NCBI RefSeq assembly: GCF_028288465.1
Contig: NZ_JAQBNR010000074.1
Span: 1 to 64,000 of the forward strand
DNA: 64,000 nucleotides
Direction: 5' to 3'
Source of the DNA: Ferruginibacter sp.
Lineage (GTDB): Bacteria; Bacteroidota; Bacteroidia; Chitinophagales; Chitinophagaceae
The notes beneath the pieces were generated by a model. The model saw nothing but the letters and a program-made list of their open reading frames with translations. It was not told the origin of the DNA and ran no database searches. Positions 51,768 to 60,938 of the stretch are shown piece after piece; positions within the stretch are counted from its first letter, which is position 1; every line of letters begins with the position of its first letter. The position numbers were made by a program, and so were the translations under genes.

Positions 51768-54700
51768 CTATCTCATCAGGTACATTTTACCATACCCGTT
51801 GTTAAAGTACTTATCAATACCACCGAGACCGCTGGTGACTGTTACAGGTTTGCCGTTAGAGTCAACATTGGCATTGGTACCGGTATATTTATCAAGCGAT
51901 TTTCCATTCAGATTTGTAATCACCCTGTACAAATAAACGCCATTGGCCAGCTTTTGCCCAAAAGCATCGGTACCATCCCATTTAAAGTCGGTAATATTTC
52001 TACCTATTCTTATTGGCCCCAGTTCATCTTTGGTTATTTCCCGTACTACCTTACCGGTAATGGTTAATATTTGTATCCGGATATTTTGCGGTACTTCACT
52101 TCCGGTTACAGTAAAAACAAATGCGGTAGAAGTAGTAAATGGATTCGGATAATTCAGCATGTTGCTGATCATCGGTTTATTGATTACACTAAATGTAACC
52201 TGGTACTGCAGTTTACCCGCTTTATTGCCCACCACATCTTTACCCGATACAAGTAACTGGTAGTCTCCATCTTCAGGGAAGTAAGGCATAAAGTCAATCG
52301 ATGCTGTATTTTCGCCGGTGGCCAGGTTGGCAGGATTGAACCTCACTGAATCCCCGAAGAAATAATTGCGTAAGTTGCCATCAGGAAAACGCACCTGTAG
52401 CTTTAACAAGGCCGTATCAGCCAAGGCAAGGAAATGGCTTTCATCTTTAAGCTTCACCAAGATATGCGGTTTAGCTGCAATGATATCCCTGTTTAAAATA
52501 TGCACTCCGTCAAAAGTTACATCCAGCAATGGATTAAATTTATCTTCTTTTACATAGAACACCTTGTAAAGAAAATTATTATACAGGTATTGCTCCGGCT
52601 GATCATTGTCGGGATTAATCATTATATACAACGTATTACTACCCGGATAATCTTTGGAGTCAATACTGTAGCTTACCACCAATGTATCCCCTGCCATCAG
52701 TGCTTTGCGTTTAGAGATAGCGATCGGATGTGCTAAATTATTACGATCTGTAATTACGAACTTAACTTTTAAGCTATCAAAAGCAACTGTACTTATATTT
52801 TTAAACGCCAGCGAAAAATTAATTTTGTCACCCTGTTCCACCGAATCTTTCATGGTATACAAAATATTGGGTGCTATTGATCCTTCAGGTACATAAGTAG
52901 CATTTACCCGCCAGTAAGACAACTGCTTAGGCGTTGCGTATAAGGGGTCACCGTTAGCCATTTTTAACTTGAGGTAAGGGTATGTGGTTGCATTAATAAA
53001 TGCAAGCGTTGTATCCGTAGCCGGCTTTACTGTAGCCATTAATGTTTGGTTACCCGCAGCCGTTACCCCATATACAGCCACACTCACTGTATCTGAATTG
53101 GTAGCATCGTTGGTTGTTCCACGCCAGTGTAACGACGACCAGGTTTGTGCAGGTCCGAAAAGCGGTGACTCTATCGTACCCGATATATATTTTGTAGGCA
53201 GACTGAAAGAAGGCTCAAGCTGATCACTTGCAAGTGTACCCACTATTTGCTGAGGGGTAAATACCGGTGTATTCTTCCTGAATAAGAATACAAAAGGAAT
53301 ATTTTTTGTAAAGCTGTCAATCTTGCTAAGCCCCATTGATTTTAATTTGTCATACAGTGTGTTTCCTGCGCCCAAAATAGCCTGGTCTGCCTTCCAGAAG
53401 TCGATAAACTTAGTATTACTAAACATGCCCAGGTTTGTAATGGAAACATACATCCCGGCAGGAATACTATCAATAAAATCCATTGCCCTTTTTCTGTATT
53501 TCAGCGAATCATTGTATGGAAATTCGAAGAAGTTTCTTGAACCATCTGAAGCTGCATCCCGCAAACAGGGAACCACACTGCCAAAGCGGCCTGTAACTTC
53601 TCCGGTAACAGGGTTGGTTACTTTTACATTTTTCCAGGGCTGCAGTGTGCTTGGATCGTATACAAAAAACTGCAGGGAATTGTACTTACAACCAAACAGG
53701 TCAAGCTGATCAAAATCAAGATTTACATTTATTCTTTCATAGGTTGTAAAGGGATAGATACCTGTTCTGATGGTAAGTATCCTCTGCTTATTAGCGTACC
53801 GGAATACCCTGTCACTGTCAAGGCCGATGGTACTGCTGAATGTATTTTTTAAGAACTGAAAATAATGGGACTGGTTAAAACCCGTGCCACCATTGGGAAG
53901 GTAAACAAAAGAGAAAGAATTCCATATTTGCGGCGCCCCGTTGATTGGTATCATGGAAGTTCTCCAGTAATACACGGTGCTGTCTGTAAAAGTTATATTA
54001 TTGGGCACAAATTCAACTGCACCACCAACACCGGAAGCCGTGTATTGTTTTTTAAACGGCGAATTAAACAACTCAGTTGTATCCAGTTCCATCACATATT
54101 GGCGCTGCCCGCTTAATGGATTGGCTGTGGATGCACTGAAAGTTATTTGCTGCTTATTTACAATGGAAAAATTATAAGGCGATACCGGCCGGATTTCATC
54201 TTCCAGGATATAAAACTCTTTGGTAATAGTATTATTTGTTTCAGATACTTCCTGCACCCTGTTATCAACATCCAGTGTTACTATTATTTTATTTAGTCCT
54301 TTATCTGTGGCCGGGTTGATCGGCACTGTGAAAGTTAAAGAATCAGCGTACTTGAAAGCGGGAACCAACTGGTTAAAAATAATTTTAGAAGAATCGTTGG
54401 GCAGCTTTCTTATAACAGACACCCTGATGGAGTCGTTGGTTACCTTACCAATATTCATCATTTTAACTGACACAGAAAAATTGTTATCCGCAACGGAAAT
54501 AACAGCCGGACTAACTTTTATCAACTGGTCTTCTACAATGAAATCGGGTAAGGCAGATGAATTTATTTTAACGGCAGGATCACCATGCAAATTCAATTCT
54601 TCCAGGTGAATGCGGGTATAGAAGTCAAGCGCCTGCGGATTACCACCCAGCATTTGTAACGTGTTTTTTAACTGGTTACCGACAGAACTTCCGTAGAGAT

Positions 54701-56915
54701 CAAGGGCAAAATTCTCATAGAATTTATCGTTGAAAAAATTGAGAAAAGGGGGAATGCCCAAATGTGTACTGGCTATAAAACCAATACTGCCCCGCTGATC
54801 TGCCAATACCCACTTCTCTGACAAAGTTGAGTTACCTGCCAAACGGGCTGGATCGAAAATAAAAAAGTTACCCGCACTACAGCCGCTTACATTAAAAAAT
54901 GGATATTTACTATCGTTGGTATATACTTCCGGACTGTTTAAGTTAAAGGCCAGTGTATTTGCTGAAGAGTGTCCGAAATACTGAATTAAGCTTACGCCCC
55001 CACTTACCAGTTGCTGTATGCGGTCACCGTTTGCCTGTTCAACCGCGGAACTGGTAGCTTTAATGAAGGTTTCCACATGGCCACCGAAAGCGCTGTCTTC
55101 AGCAAGTGCTTTGTAATCATTCAGGTAATTCACAAAAAGATCAGTTTCGGAATTGTCTCCACCGCCGGCAACATTGATGATATTTTTCATCCATGCTTTA
55201 TCAGCAACCGTTTGGCTTGTTGAAGCCTGTACCTGTTCATATTGTTTTACCTTATTAAGGTAGTATTTAATTTCAGTGCCGTTAATGGCGGCAATTCTGC
55301 CAATAGGTACCAGGGGCACGTTTTGACCGGGAGGACATGCCAGCAATACATCCGACGCAGGCCAGCCAAAGCTTTGCACCAAATCTATCTTCTCTGTTAT
55401 AGGATCGTTCTCATTTTGTTTGTATTCAATTGAATTCATACCTCTGCCCAGGATCAAAACATATTTGGGTTTGTTACTGAATTGCTGATCAGCGTAACGA
55501 ATAAAATCTCGTATTGCGGCCGGATGTTTTTTTATTCCAAAAGCAAACTGATCATTCAGCTCATCAATGGTAAGCACTATAGGATGAAAACTTCCTCCGG
55601 CGGCTGAGGCCCTGTATTTTCTATATTCATCCACGTAATTCACCCCGTTGCCGTCATTAAAAAGAACCGGGTTAGATATAATCAGGTAGTCGCCCTGGTT
55701 GGCTGTTAACGCGTAATTAATAAATGACCTTGCCGTAAGGTTATCAATGGTTGTTATATTATTACCTTCTTCATTTACCAGGTTAAATTTTCTTATTGGT
55801 TCGTTAGAGGCTGGTAAGGCAAAGCGAACCTGGCCCGGCGCGGAAATATCGCCTGTGTATCGCTCTCCGGTATTGAGATTATACAAAACCGGCGGCGCAG
55901 AGCCGGCATTAAAATTATCGATTACCAGGTAATTGCCGGTAGAAGAAGGGGCCAGTTCAAAATAAAAATTCTTTTCGTTGTTAAAATTAAATTTAGCAGG
56001 ATAAGTCAGCACCATTTCGCCCACAACAATGTGATCGTTGGAATTTGACACTCCCGGCGGAGGTGTGTATCCGTTAACAGCTACCTGTAAATTGTCAGGG
56101 CTTTGAAGAATACTCAATGGTATATTATTCACCTGCTTTTTAACGATGCTGAAATAGTTCATGGGTACATCATTAAAAAGAATGTTATTATAAAAACTCA
56201 CTTTTAAATTTCTTGTATACAAAGCATTACCAAATGCCGAAATATAAAAGGACACGCTGTTGGGAGGCCCCGCCGTATACACATTAAGGTTATTAAATGT
56301 GGTGTAAAGATCGCAACCACTACAGGGTGAAACATTGTCGCTTGTATAGCCCTCACCCATATCGTAAGAAGAAGAATAAACATATTCCCCTACAATAGCA
56401 GCATAGCCACGATTGTATTGTGATTTAAAAGAGGCTCCTACTTTACGCATAAAATACGCGTCCGGAGAAAGCGTATTGCCTGCTACATTATTGATGGCAT
56501 CCTGAAACCGCAAATTGTTTCCGGACGGGTTTACGGTGAGAAAATAAGTTGACGTATCAGTATGGATACTAAAACTGTCAGACAACTGGTAAGCCGTATC
56601 ACGGTAAAGATTTTTATCAGGCTTTCCATCATTTTTTACTCCCAAAAATTCAATATAGTCATTGGCTGTTAACGTTCCCGAAGGAACGGAGGTAAAAAGT
56701 CTCACCTCTTCACCATTGCGCCATAACTGAAATTGTTCAGCAGGAATGCTGCCCAAACCCGCCGCTGAAACAGCAGCCTGGCTAATACGGCACACACCCG
56801 TTGTACCCACTTTAAATTTAAAATATGTTTTGCTATAATCTATCCAGCTGTTATTAAGCTGCGCATAAGTGCCCGATGCAATCAACAGGAATATTGGCAA
56901 TAAAAATTTTTTCAT
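51768..56915 (-). CDS. porU2: C25-family type IX secretion sortase, PorU2 type
   Basis: A 1715-residue exported protein (signal peptide MKKFLLPIFLLIASGTYAQ). A gingipain-type C25 peptidase domain covers about 405-770, with the catalytic pair His649 (IQYFGHSSANT) and Cys679 (FFNVSGCSAGNFFI). CARDB-like segments follow (PAVISVADNNFSVSVKMMNIGKVTNDSIRV; SVEQGDKINFSLAFKNIST), then a C-terminal FlgD-like Ig domain (LNYPNPFTTSTAFVF, VYLYRVITN). PorU cleaves the C-terminal signal of T9SS cargo and attaches it to the surface. This protein is longer than classical PorU and lacks gldJ beside it, which fits the PorU2 group. It forms a pair with the PorV-like gene upstream. Confidence 0.82.
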   Translation of the reverse strand: MKKFLLPIFLLIASGTYAQLNNSWIDYSKTYFKFKVGTTGVCRISQAAVSAAGLGSIPAEQFQLWRNGEEVRLFTSVPSGTLTANDYIEFLGVKNDGKPDKNLYRDTAYQLSDSFSIHTDTSTYFLTVNPSGNNLRFQDAINNVAGNTLSPDAYFMRKVGASFKSQYNRGYAAIVGEYVYSSSYDMGEGYTSDNVSPCSGCDLYTTFNNLNVYTAGPPNSVSFYISAFGNALYTRNLKVSFYNNILFNDVPMNYFSIVKKQVNNIPLSILQSPDNLQVAVNGYTPPPGVSNSNDHIVVGEMVLTYPAKFNFNNEKNFYFELAPSSTGNYLVIDNFNAGSAPPVLYNLNTGERYTGDISAPGQVRFALPASNEPIRKFNLVNEEGNNITTIDNLTARSFINYALTANQGDYLIISNPVLFNDGNGVNYVDEYRKYRASAAGGSFHPIVLTIDELNDQFAFGIKKHPAAIRDFIRYADQQFSNKPKYVLILGRGMNSIEYKQNENDPITEKIDLVQSFGWPASDVLLACPPGQNVPLVPIGRIAAINGTEIKYYLNKVKQYEQVQASTSQTVADKAWMKNIINVAGGGDNSETDLFVNYLNDYKALAEDSAFGGHVETFIKATSSAVEQANGDRIQQLVSGGVSLIQYFGHSSANTLAFNLNSPEVYTNDSKYPFFNVSGCSAGNFFIFDPARLAGNSTLSEKWVLADQRGSIGFIASTHLGIPPFLNFFNDKFYENFALDLYGSSVGNQLKNTLQMLGGNPQALDFYTRIHLEELNLHGDPAVKINSSALPDFIVEDQLIKVSPAVISVADNNFSVSVKMMNIGKVTNDSIRVSVIRKLPNDSSKIIFNQLVPAFKYADSLTFTVPINPATDKGLNKIIVTLDVDNRVQEVSETNNTITKEFYILEDEIRPVSPYNFSIVNKQQITFSASTANPLSGQRQYVMELDTTELFNSPFKKQYTASGVGGAVEFVPNNITFTDSTVYYWRTSMIPINGAPQIWNSFSFVYLPNGGTGFNQSHYFQFLKNTFSSTIGLDSDRVFRYANKQRILTIRTGIYPFTTYERINVNLDFDQLDLFGCKYNSLQFFVYDPSTLQPWKNVKVTNPVTGEVTGRFGSVVPCLRDAASDGSRNFFEFPYNDSLKYRKRAMDFIDSIPAGMYVSITNLGMFSNTKFIDFWKADQAILGAGNTLYDKLKSMGLSKIDSFTKNIPFVFLFRKNTPVFTPQQIVGTLASDQLEPSFSLPTKYISGTIESPLFGPAQTWSSLHWRGTTNDATNSDTVSVAVYGVTAAGNQTLMATVKPATDTTLAFINATTYPYLKLKMANGDPLYATPKQLSYWRVNATYVPEGSIAPNILYTMKDSVEQGDKINFSLAFKNISTVAFDSLKVKFVITDRNNLAHPIAISKRKALMAGDTLVVSYSIDSKDYPGSNTLYIMINPDNDQPEQYLYNNFLYKVFYVKEDKFNPLLDVTFDGVHILNRDIIAAKPHILVKLKDESHFLALADTALLKLQVRFPDGNLRNYFFGDSVRFNPANLATGENTASIDFMPYFPEDGDYQLLVSGKDVVGNKAGKLQYQVTFSVINKPMISNMLNYPNPFTTSTAFVFTVTGSEVPQNIRIQILTITGKVVREITKDELGPIRIGRNITDFKWDGTDAFGQKLANGVYLYRVITNLNGKSLDKYTGTNANVDSNGKPVTVTSGLGGIDKYFNNGYGKMYLMR

Positions 56916-56941
56916 TTTGCTGTTCGGTTATATTATGTGTT

Positions 56942-58048
56942 TTACTCTTTCTCTCTTTTCACCAGTGTAAAACGAAGTGAAAATATATGAGTGTACAGTG
57001 GGTTGGATTGATTGGCGAGGTTGCTGTAGGCATAGTCCAGCGTAACATTTTTTATTTTTACGCCAGCGCCCAGACTTGGCTGGTATATCCACACTTTTTT
57101 TTGATTCAGTGTGTCCCCATCAGATAGTGCTTTTTGAAAATTGGTAACCCCGGCCCTGATGAAAAAAACACCCTTGATGTTAGCTTCCAGGCCAAGGTGC
57201 GGATCAACGCTTACCGGGTTGCTGCTGATAACTGTATTTCGCTTACCATCAAATGTAAGGTCTAAATTAGCTTCGGCTAACAAACTGAAGGAAGGGCTAA
57301 ATTGAAAATCGTACCCGCCGCCAAGGGTTAAACGCGGCGATGTTAGCTCGGTTGAACGAACGGGAATATCATTTTTAGTAAGATATAAAACCTGTTTCTC
57401 CTTATCGGTAAAAGTAAAAGCCCAGGCGTTAAAAGTGGTTGTTAAATCTTTGGCTACAAGGCCCAGGTGCCACTGTTTACCGTGCATTTGTACACCCGCA
57501 TCTATACCAAAACCCCATGCAGTAGCAAACTGGCCTACTTTGCGGTGTATTACTTTTGCATTTACACCAAAACTGACAAGCTTGTCCTCCGTTTCCACCA
57601 CTTTTTGGGCATAAGAAAACAACATGGCATAATCGGCAGAAGAAAAACTGGTAATACTTCCATAGTCTACACTACCATCGGGTTGAACCAGAAATAAAGT
57701 ATTGGGAATATCATCTACAGCAAACCGCAACAGTGAAACGCCGATCGTTCTTTTATTATCCTGGATTGGAATGGCTACAGAGCCAAAATCATACTTGCCA
57801 ATTCCGGCAAAATATTCAGCGTGCATCAAATTCACTTCCGGGTGATCTTTTACACCTGCAAGGCCAGCCGGGTTCCAGTAACCCGCGGTACCATCCTGCA
57901 CCGAAGCTGCCTGGGCGCTGCCCATGGCGAGGCCTCTTGCACCAGCACCTATATTGAGAAATTCATTGGAATATTTTCTGAATTGAGAAAAGGAAGCAAT
58001 CGGGAATAACACTATGCTTAGTAAAAAAGTGGCCAGTTTTGAACTCAT
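56942..58048 (-). CDS. PorV/PorQ family outer-membrane protein
   Basis: A 368-residue exported barrel of the FadL-like group used by T9SS: signal peptide (ATFLLSIVLFPIASFSQ), then NIGAGARGLAMGSAQAASVQDGTAGYWNPAGLAGVKDHPEVNLMHAEYF, the PorV/PorQ hallmark. PorV shuttles cargo from the translocon to the PorU sortase. The 26-base gap to the sortase gene shows they are co-transcribed, with the shuttle first. It may be a PorV paralogue dedicated to this sortase rather than the canonical PorV. Confidence 0.85.
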   Translation of the reverse strand: MSSKLATFLLSIVLFPIASFSQFRKYSNEFLNIGAGARGLAMGSAQAASVQDGTAGYWNPAGLAGVKDHPEVNLMHAEYFAGIGKYDFGSVAIPIQDNKRTIGVSLLRFAVDDIPNTLFLVQPDGSVDYGSITSFSSADYAMLFSYAQKVVETEDKLVSFGVNAKVIHRKVGQFATAWGFGIDAGVQMHGKQWHLGLVAKDLTTTFNAWAFTFTDKEKQVLYLTKNDIPVRSTELTSPRLTLGGGYDFQFSPSFSLLAEANLDLTFDGKRNTVISSNPVSVDPHLGLEANIKGVFFIRAGVTNFQKALSDGDTLNQKKVWIYQPSLGAGVKIKNVTLDYAYSNLANQSNPLYTHIFSLRFTLVKREKE

Positions 58049-58156
58049 AAATAGTTAATTTCCGGTTTAATGCGCTTGGATTTTAATGCCTTTGAAACCA
58101 AAACGCATTTGCATTAAGTAAATTGTGCTATTGACTCATTAAAAGATTGTATCATT

Positions 58157-58187
58157 TAAAGATAAATTATCCATTTTAAAAAGGCAA
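58157..58187 (-). promoter_or_regulatory. Possible promoter of the porV-like/porU2 operon
   Basis: On the minus strand TATCTTTA (plus 58157-58164) with TTGC 19 bases upstream resembles TTTG / TAnnTTTG. The start codon is about 109 bases downstream, so the leader is long. Confidence 0.35.
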
Positions 58188-58218
58188 TCATCAAAGTGTT
58201 GTGTGGTGTACTTTTTAA

Positions 58219-58486
58219 CGGTTAGACGCCGCATTAAGAAGAAAGGCTGCTTTCAACGAGGTCATTAACATCATCTACCTCCATTACTGCGGCCAATTTT
58301 TTTTCAGAAAGACCGGTGCAGCCTGGCCCGCCGACGTAAACTTCAATTCATATGTAAAAACACACAAGCATTACCGGCAAAAATTGTTGGATTCCGGATA
58401 AACAGAATCCAATTTTTCATTTTTTCTAAGCACTTTTGCAAAACTTTTCTTCTGAAAAGTTTGACTGATAAATTAAAAGAGCGATA
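58219..58486. other. Leader/gap region before tyrS
   Basis: Part of a 438-base gap (58049-58486). The plus strand has 60 open codons (58219-58398) without a start codon and without a recognisable family, ending inside a terminator hairpin. After it, AAACTTTTC (58441-58449) and GAAAAGTTT (58454-58462) form a second hairpin close to the tyrS start. Confidence 0.4.
58387..58417 (+). terminator. Orphan terminator upstream of tyrS
   Basis: TTGGATTC (58387-58394), ten-base loop, GAATCCAA (58405-58412), then TTTTT. No plus-strand gene precedes it within the gap, so it may belong to a short leader transcript or attenuate tyrS. Confidence 0.7.
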
Positions 58487-59773
58487 ATGATAAATTTAAT
58501 ACAGGAATTACAATGGCGGGGAATGTTACAGGATATTATGCCTGGTACAGAAGAGCAACTGATGAAAGAAATGACGATTGGGTATATCGGGTTTGACCCG
58601 ACTGCTGACAGCTTGCATATCGGAAGCCTGGTACCCATTTTATTATTGAAACACCTTCAACGTTGCGGCCATAAACCTATTGCGCTTGTTGGCGGGGCCA
58701 CCGGTATGGTGGGCGACCCAAGTGGAAAAAGCGAAGAAAGGAACTTGTTAAGCGAAGACGTATTAAACCACAATGTTGTTTGCGTAAAAGCCCAGCTGGA
58801 AAAGTTTCTGGACTTTACCGCCACCCAACCCAATGCAGCAGAAATGGCTAATAATTACGATTGGTTTAAAGATTTTACTTTTTTGAACTTCATTAAAGAA
58901 GTGGGCAAATATATTACCGTTAATTACATGATGAGCAAAGACAGCGTGCGTAAAAGACTGGAAGGTGATAACGGTATGAGCTTTACAGAATTTACTTACC
59001 AGCTGGTACAGGGTTACGACTTTTACTGGCTAAATAAGAACAAAGGCTGCAAGCTGCAAATGGGTGGCAGCGATCAATGGGGTAATATTGTAACGGGTAC
59101 AGAAATCATTCGCAAAAAAAGCGGCGGCGAGGCTTTTGCTTTTACCTGCCCGTTGTTAACTAAAGCTGATGGAGGTAAATTTGGGAAGACAGAAAAAGGC
59201 AATATCTGGCTTGATCCTAAGAAAACTTCCCCCTACCAGTTTTATCAATTTTGGTTAAACGCAGCAGATGCAGACGCAGAAAAATACATCAAAATTTTTA
59301 CTTTACTCAGCAGGGAAGAGATTGACACCTTATTAGCTCAGCACAAAGGAAACGAGCACCAGCGGGTTTTACAGAAAAAACTGGCAGAAGAAGTTACCTG
59401 TTTTGTACATAGCCGCTCGGATTACGATTTTGCGGTAAAAGCCTCTGAAATTCTGTTTAATAATGATACGGCAGAAATTTTACAGCAGTTGACAGAAGAA
59501 CAATTATTACAGGTGATGGAAGGCCTACCTACAGTTGATTTTTCTAAAACTGTGGCTGCTACCGGTGTCGATATTGTAAGTTTTTTAGCAGAAACAAAAA
59601 TATTTCCCAGCAAAAGTGAAGCCCGTAAAATGGTGCAGGGCGGCGGCGTGAGTATTAATAAAATTAAAACAGATTCTATTGAAACGGTAATCACCGTTGA
59701 TGGTTTGCTGCATCAAAAATACCTGTTGGTACAAAAGGGTAAAAAGAACTATTACCTGGTAACCATGGAATAG
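58487..59773 (+). CDS. tyrS: Tyrosine-tRNA ligase
   Basis: A 428-residue class I aminoacyl-tRNA synthetase that charges tRNA-Tyr. The HIGH-type motif is in GFDPTADSLHIGSLVPILLL, followed by LVGGATGMVGDPSGKSEER. QMGGSDQWGNIVTG binds tyrosine, and the KMSKS equivalent is KFGKTEKGN, as in TyrRS of this type. A C-terminal S4-like RNA-binding domain occupies about residues 360-425 (FPSKSEARKMVQGGGVSINKIK). Confidence 0.97.
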   Translation: MINLIQELQWRGMLQDIMPGTEEQLMKEMTIGYIGFDPTADSLHIGSLVPILLLKHLQRCGHKPIALVGGATGMVGDPSGKSEERNLLSEDVLNHNVVCVKAQLEKFLDFTATQPNAAEMANNYDWFKDFTFLNFIKEVGKYITVNYMMSKDSVRKRLEGDNGMSFTEFTYQLVQGYDFYWLNKNKGCKLQMGGSDQWGNIVTGTEIIRKKSGGEAFAFTCPLLTKADGGKFGKTEKGNIWLDPKKTSPYQFYQFWLNAADADAEKYIKIFTLLSREEIDTLLAQHKGNEHQRVLQKKLAEEVTCFVHSRSDYDFAVKASEILFNNDTAEILQQLTEEQLLQVMEGLPTVDFSKTVAATGVDIVSFLAETKIFPSKSEARKMVQGGGVSINKIKTDSIETVITVDGLLHQKYLLVQKGKKNYYLVTME

Positions 59774-59816
59774 GTAAAATGACTAAAATAACAGTCTGTA
59801 TAAATTACAAAATGAT

Positions 59817-59848
59817 TTTGGCTGTTTTACCTTCAAACCCTAAATTTG
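59817..59848 (+). promoter_or_regulatory. Promoter of tRNA-Gln
   Basis: TTTG at 59817-59820 and TAAATTTG at 59841-59848 with a 20-base spacer: an exact match to the TTTG / TAnnTTTG promoter of this phylum. The tRNA begins 30 bases after the -7 box. Confidence 0.75.
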
Positions 59849-59877
59849 CAGTCCCAAACATAAACCGGGACATTAAT

Positions 59878-59948
59878 TGGGTTATGGTGTAATGGTAACA
59901 CAACAGATTTTGATTCTGTCTTTCTAGGTTCGAATCCTAGTAACCCAA
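59878..59948 (+). tRNA. tRNA-Gln (anticodon TTG)
   Basis: A 71-base tRNA gene. Acceptor stem TGGGTTA (59878-59884) pairs with TAACCCA (59941-59947), and A59948 is the discriminator base. The anticodon stem is ACAGA/TCTGT (59903-59907, 59915-59919) around loop TTTTGAT, giving anticodon TTG (59910-59912), which reads CAA/CAG glutamine codons. The T arm has GGTTCGAATCC. CCA is not encoded. It has its own promoter and terminator. Confidence 0.96.
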
Positions 59949-59957
59949 CTACTCAAA

Positions 59958-59990
59958 ATTAAAACCCCTGTTTTATACAGGGGTTTTAAT
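59958..59990 (+). terminator. Terminator of tRNA-Gln
   Basis: ATTAAAACCCCTG (59958-59970) and CAGGGGTTTTAAT (59978-59990) are perfect inverse complements; the right arm contains the T-run. Confidence 0.9.
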
Positions 59991-60191
59991 TTTGGAAGCC
60001 TTTTATTCAACTCAATAGTCGTTACCTCATTTGGATATCCTTCATTTTTAAAGTTCCGGGGAGATGCTGCAAGAAGTTTTTAATTAAATTAAAAACAGGT
60101 AATTTCCTTTTTTGAGTTCCCGAAACTGTTTTTTAAATCCACATATTTCGTCCGGCTATACCTGCCTGTAAGATATAGCCATTGCGTGCAA

Positions 60192-60224
60192 TTTGTTTAA
60201 TATTAAAGTATTGTCTTAAATTTC
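60192..60224 (+). promoter_or_regulatory. Promoter of the two-component operon
   Basis: TTTG (60192-60195), 21 bases, TAAATTTC (60217-60224); one mismatch to TAnnTTTG. The start codon follows 18 bases after the box. Confidence 0.5.
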
Positions 60225-60242
60225 GCTAAAATTAGCTTCCAC

Positions 60243-60938
60243 ATGTTGAGTACAAAACTAACTGCCCTAATTGTAGATGATGAGCATAGCGGAAGATCGT
60301 CACTGAAAATTTTGCTGAATAAAAATTGCTATTATTTATTTGAAAAGATTGTTACAGCTTCGGCGCTTGATCAGGCCATTGAGATTGTTAAGCAACAGCA
60401 TTTTAATATTTGCTTTTTGGATATAAATCTCAATAACCAATCCGGCTTTGACCTGATACCTCATTTAGCAAACGATACCAAAGTGGTGTTTGTTACCGCG
60501 TATTCCGAATTTGCCATTAAAGCCATTAAGGAAAATGCATTTGATTATCTGCTAAAACCAATTAACCCCGCAGAATTTAAGCTTTGTGTAGACAGGTATG
60601 AAAAGGAAATACTGGCAGATTCAGATGCTGTAAAAAAATACCTGCACATTAAAGACCAGGGCGAAACCATACCGATACCGCTGGATGAAATTGTATTTTT
60701 ACAGGCTGAGGGCGCTTACTCAAAAATCTATTTAATAAAAAACAGGGAGTATATTACGGCGAAAACTTTAAAATCAATGACAGATGTGCTGGGCAAAGAT
60801 TTTATTAGAATTCACAAGTCGTACATCATCAACAAAACGATGATAAAATCATTTAAAAAAAATTCACTCACTACAATCCACAATACATGTCTGCCAGTTT
60901 CAAGGGTTGGGGCAAAGGAGTTATCGTTGCACTTTTAA
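60243..60938 (+). CDS. LytTR-family response regulator
   Basis: A 231-residue regulator. The receiver domain (residues ~5-120) has the acidic pair VDDE and phospho-acceptor Asp60 in FLDINL, then FVTAYSEFAIKAIKENAFDYLLKP with the conserved Thr and Lys. The LytTR DNA-binding domain (~130-230) reads PIPLDEIVFLQAEGAYSKIYL and FIRIHKSYIINK. It is phosphorylated by the kinase encoded next, with which it overlaps by 52 bases. Its LytTR domain resembles the remnant at 4417-4634. Confidence 0.95.
   Translation: MLSTKLTALIVDDEHSGRSSLKILLNKNCYYLFEKIVTASALDQAIEIVKQQHFNICFLDINLNNQSGFDLIPHLANDTKVVFVTAYSEFAIKAIKENAFDYLLKPINPAEFKLCVDRYEKEILADSDAVKKYLHIKDQGETIPIPLDEIVFLQAEGAYSKIYLIKNREYITAKTLKSMTDVLGKDFIRIHKSYIINKTMIKSFKKNSLTTIHNTCLPVSRVGAKELSLHF

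Noticed and set aside
58219..58401. 60 open codons upstream of tyrS as a gene or leader peptide
   Set aside because: No start codon in frame, no family match, tyrosine codons not clustered as in a leader peptide; such a length is expected by chance fairly often.
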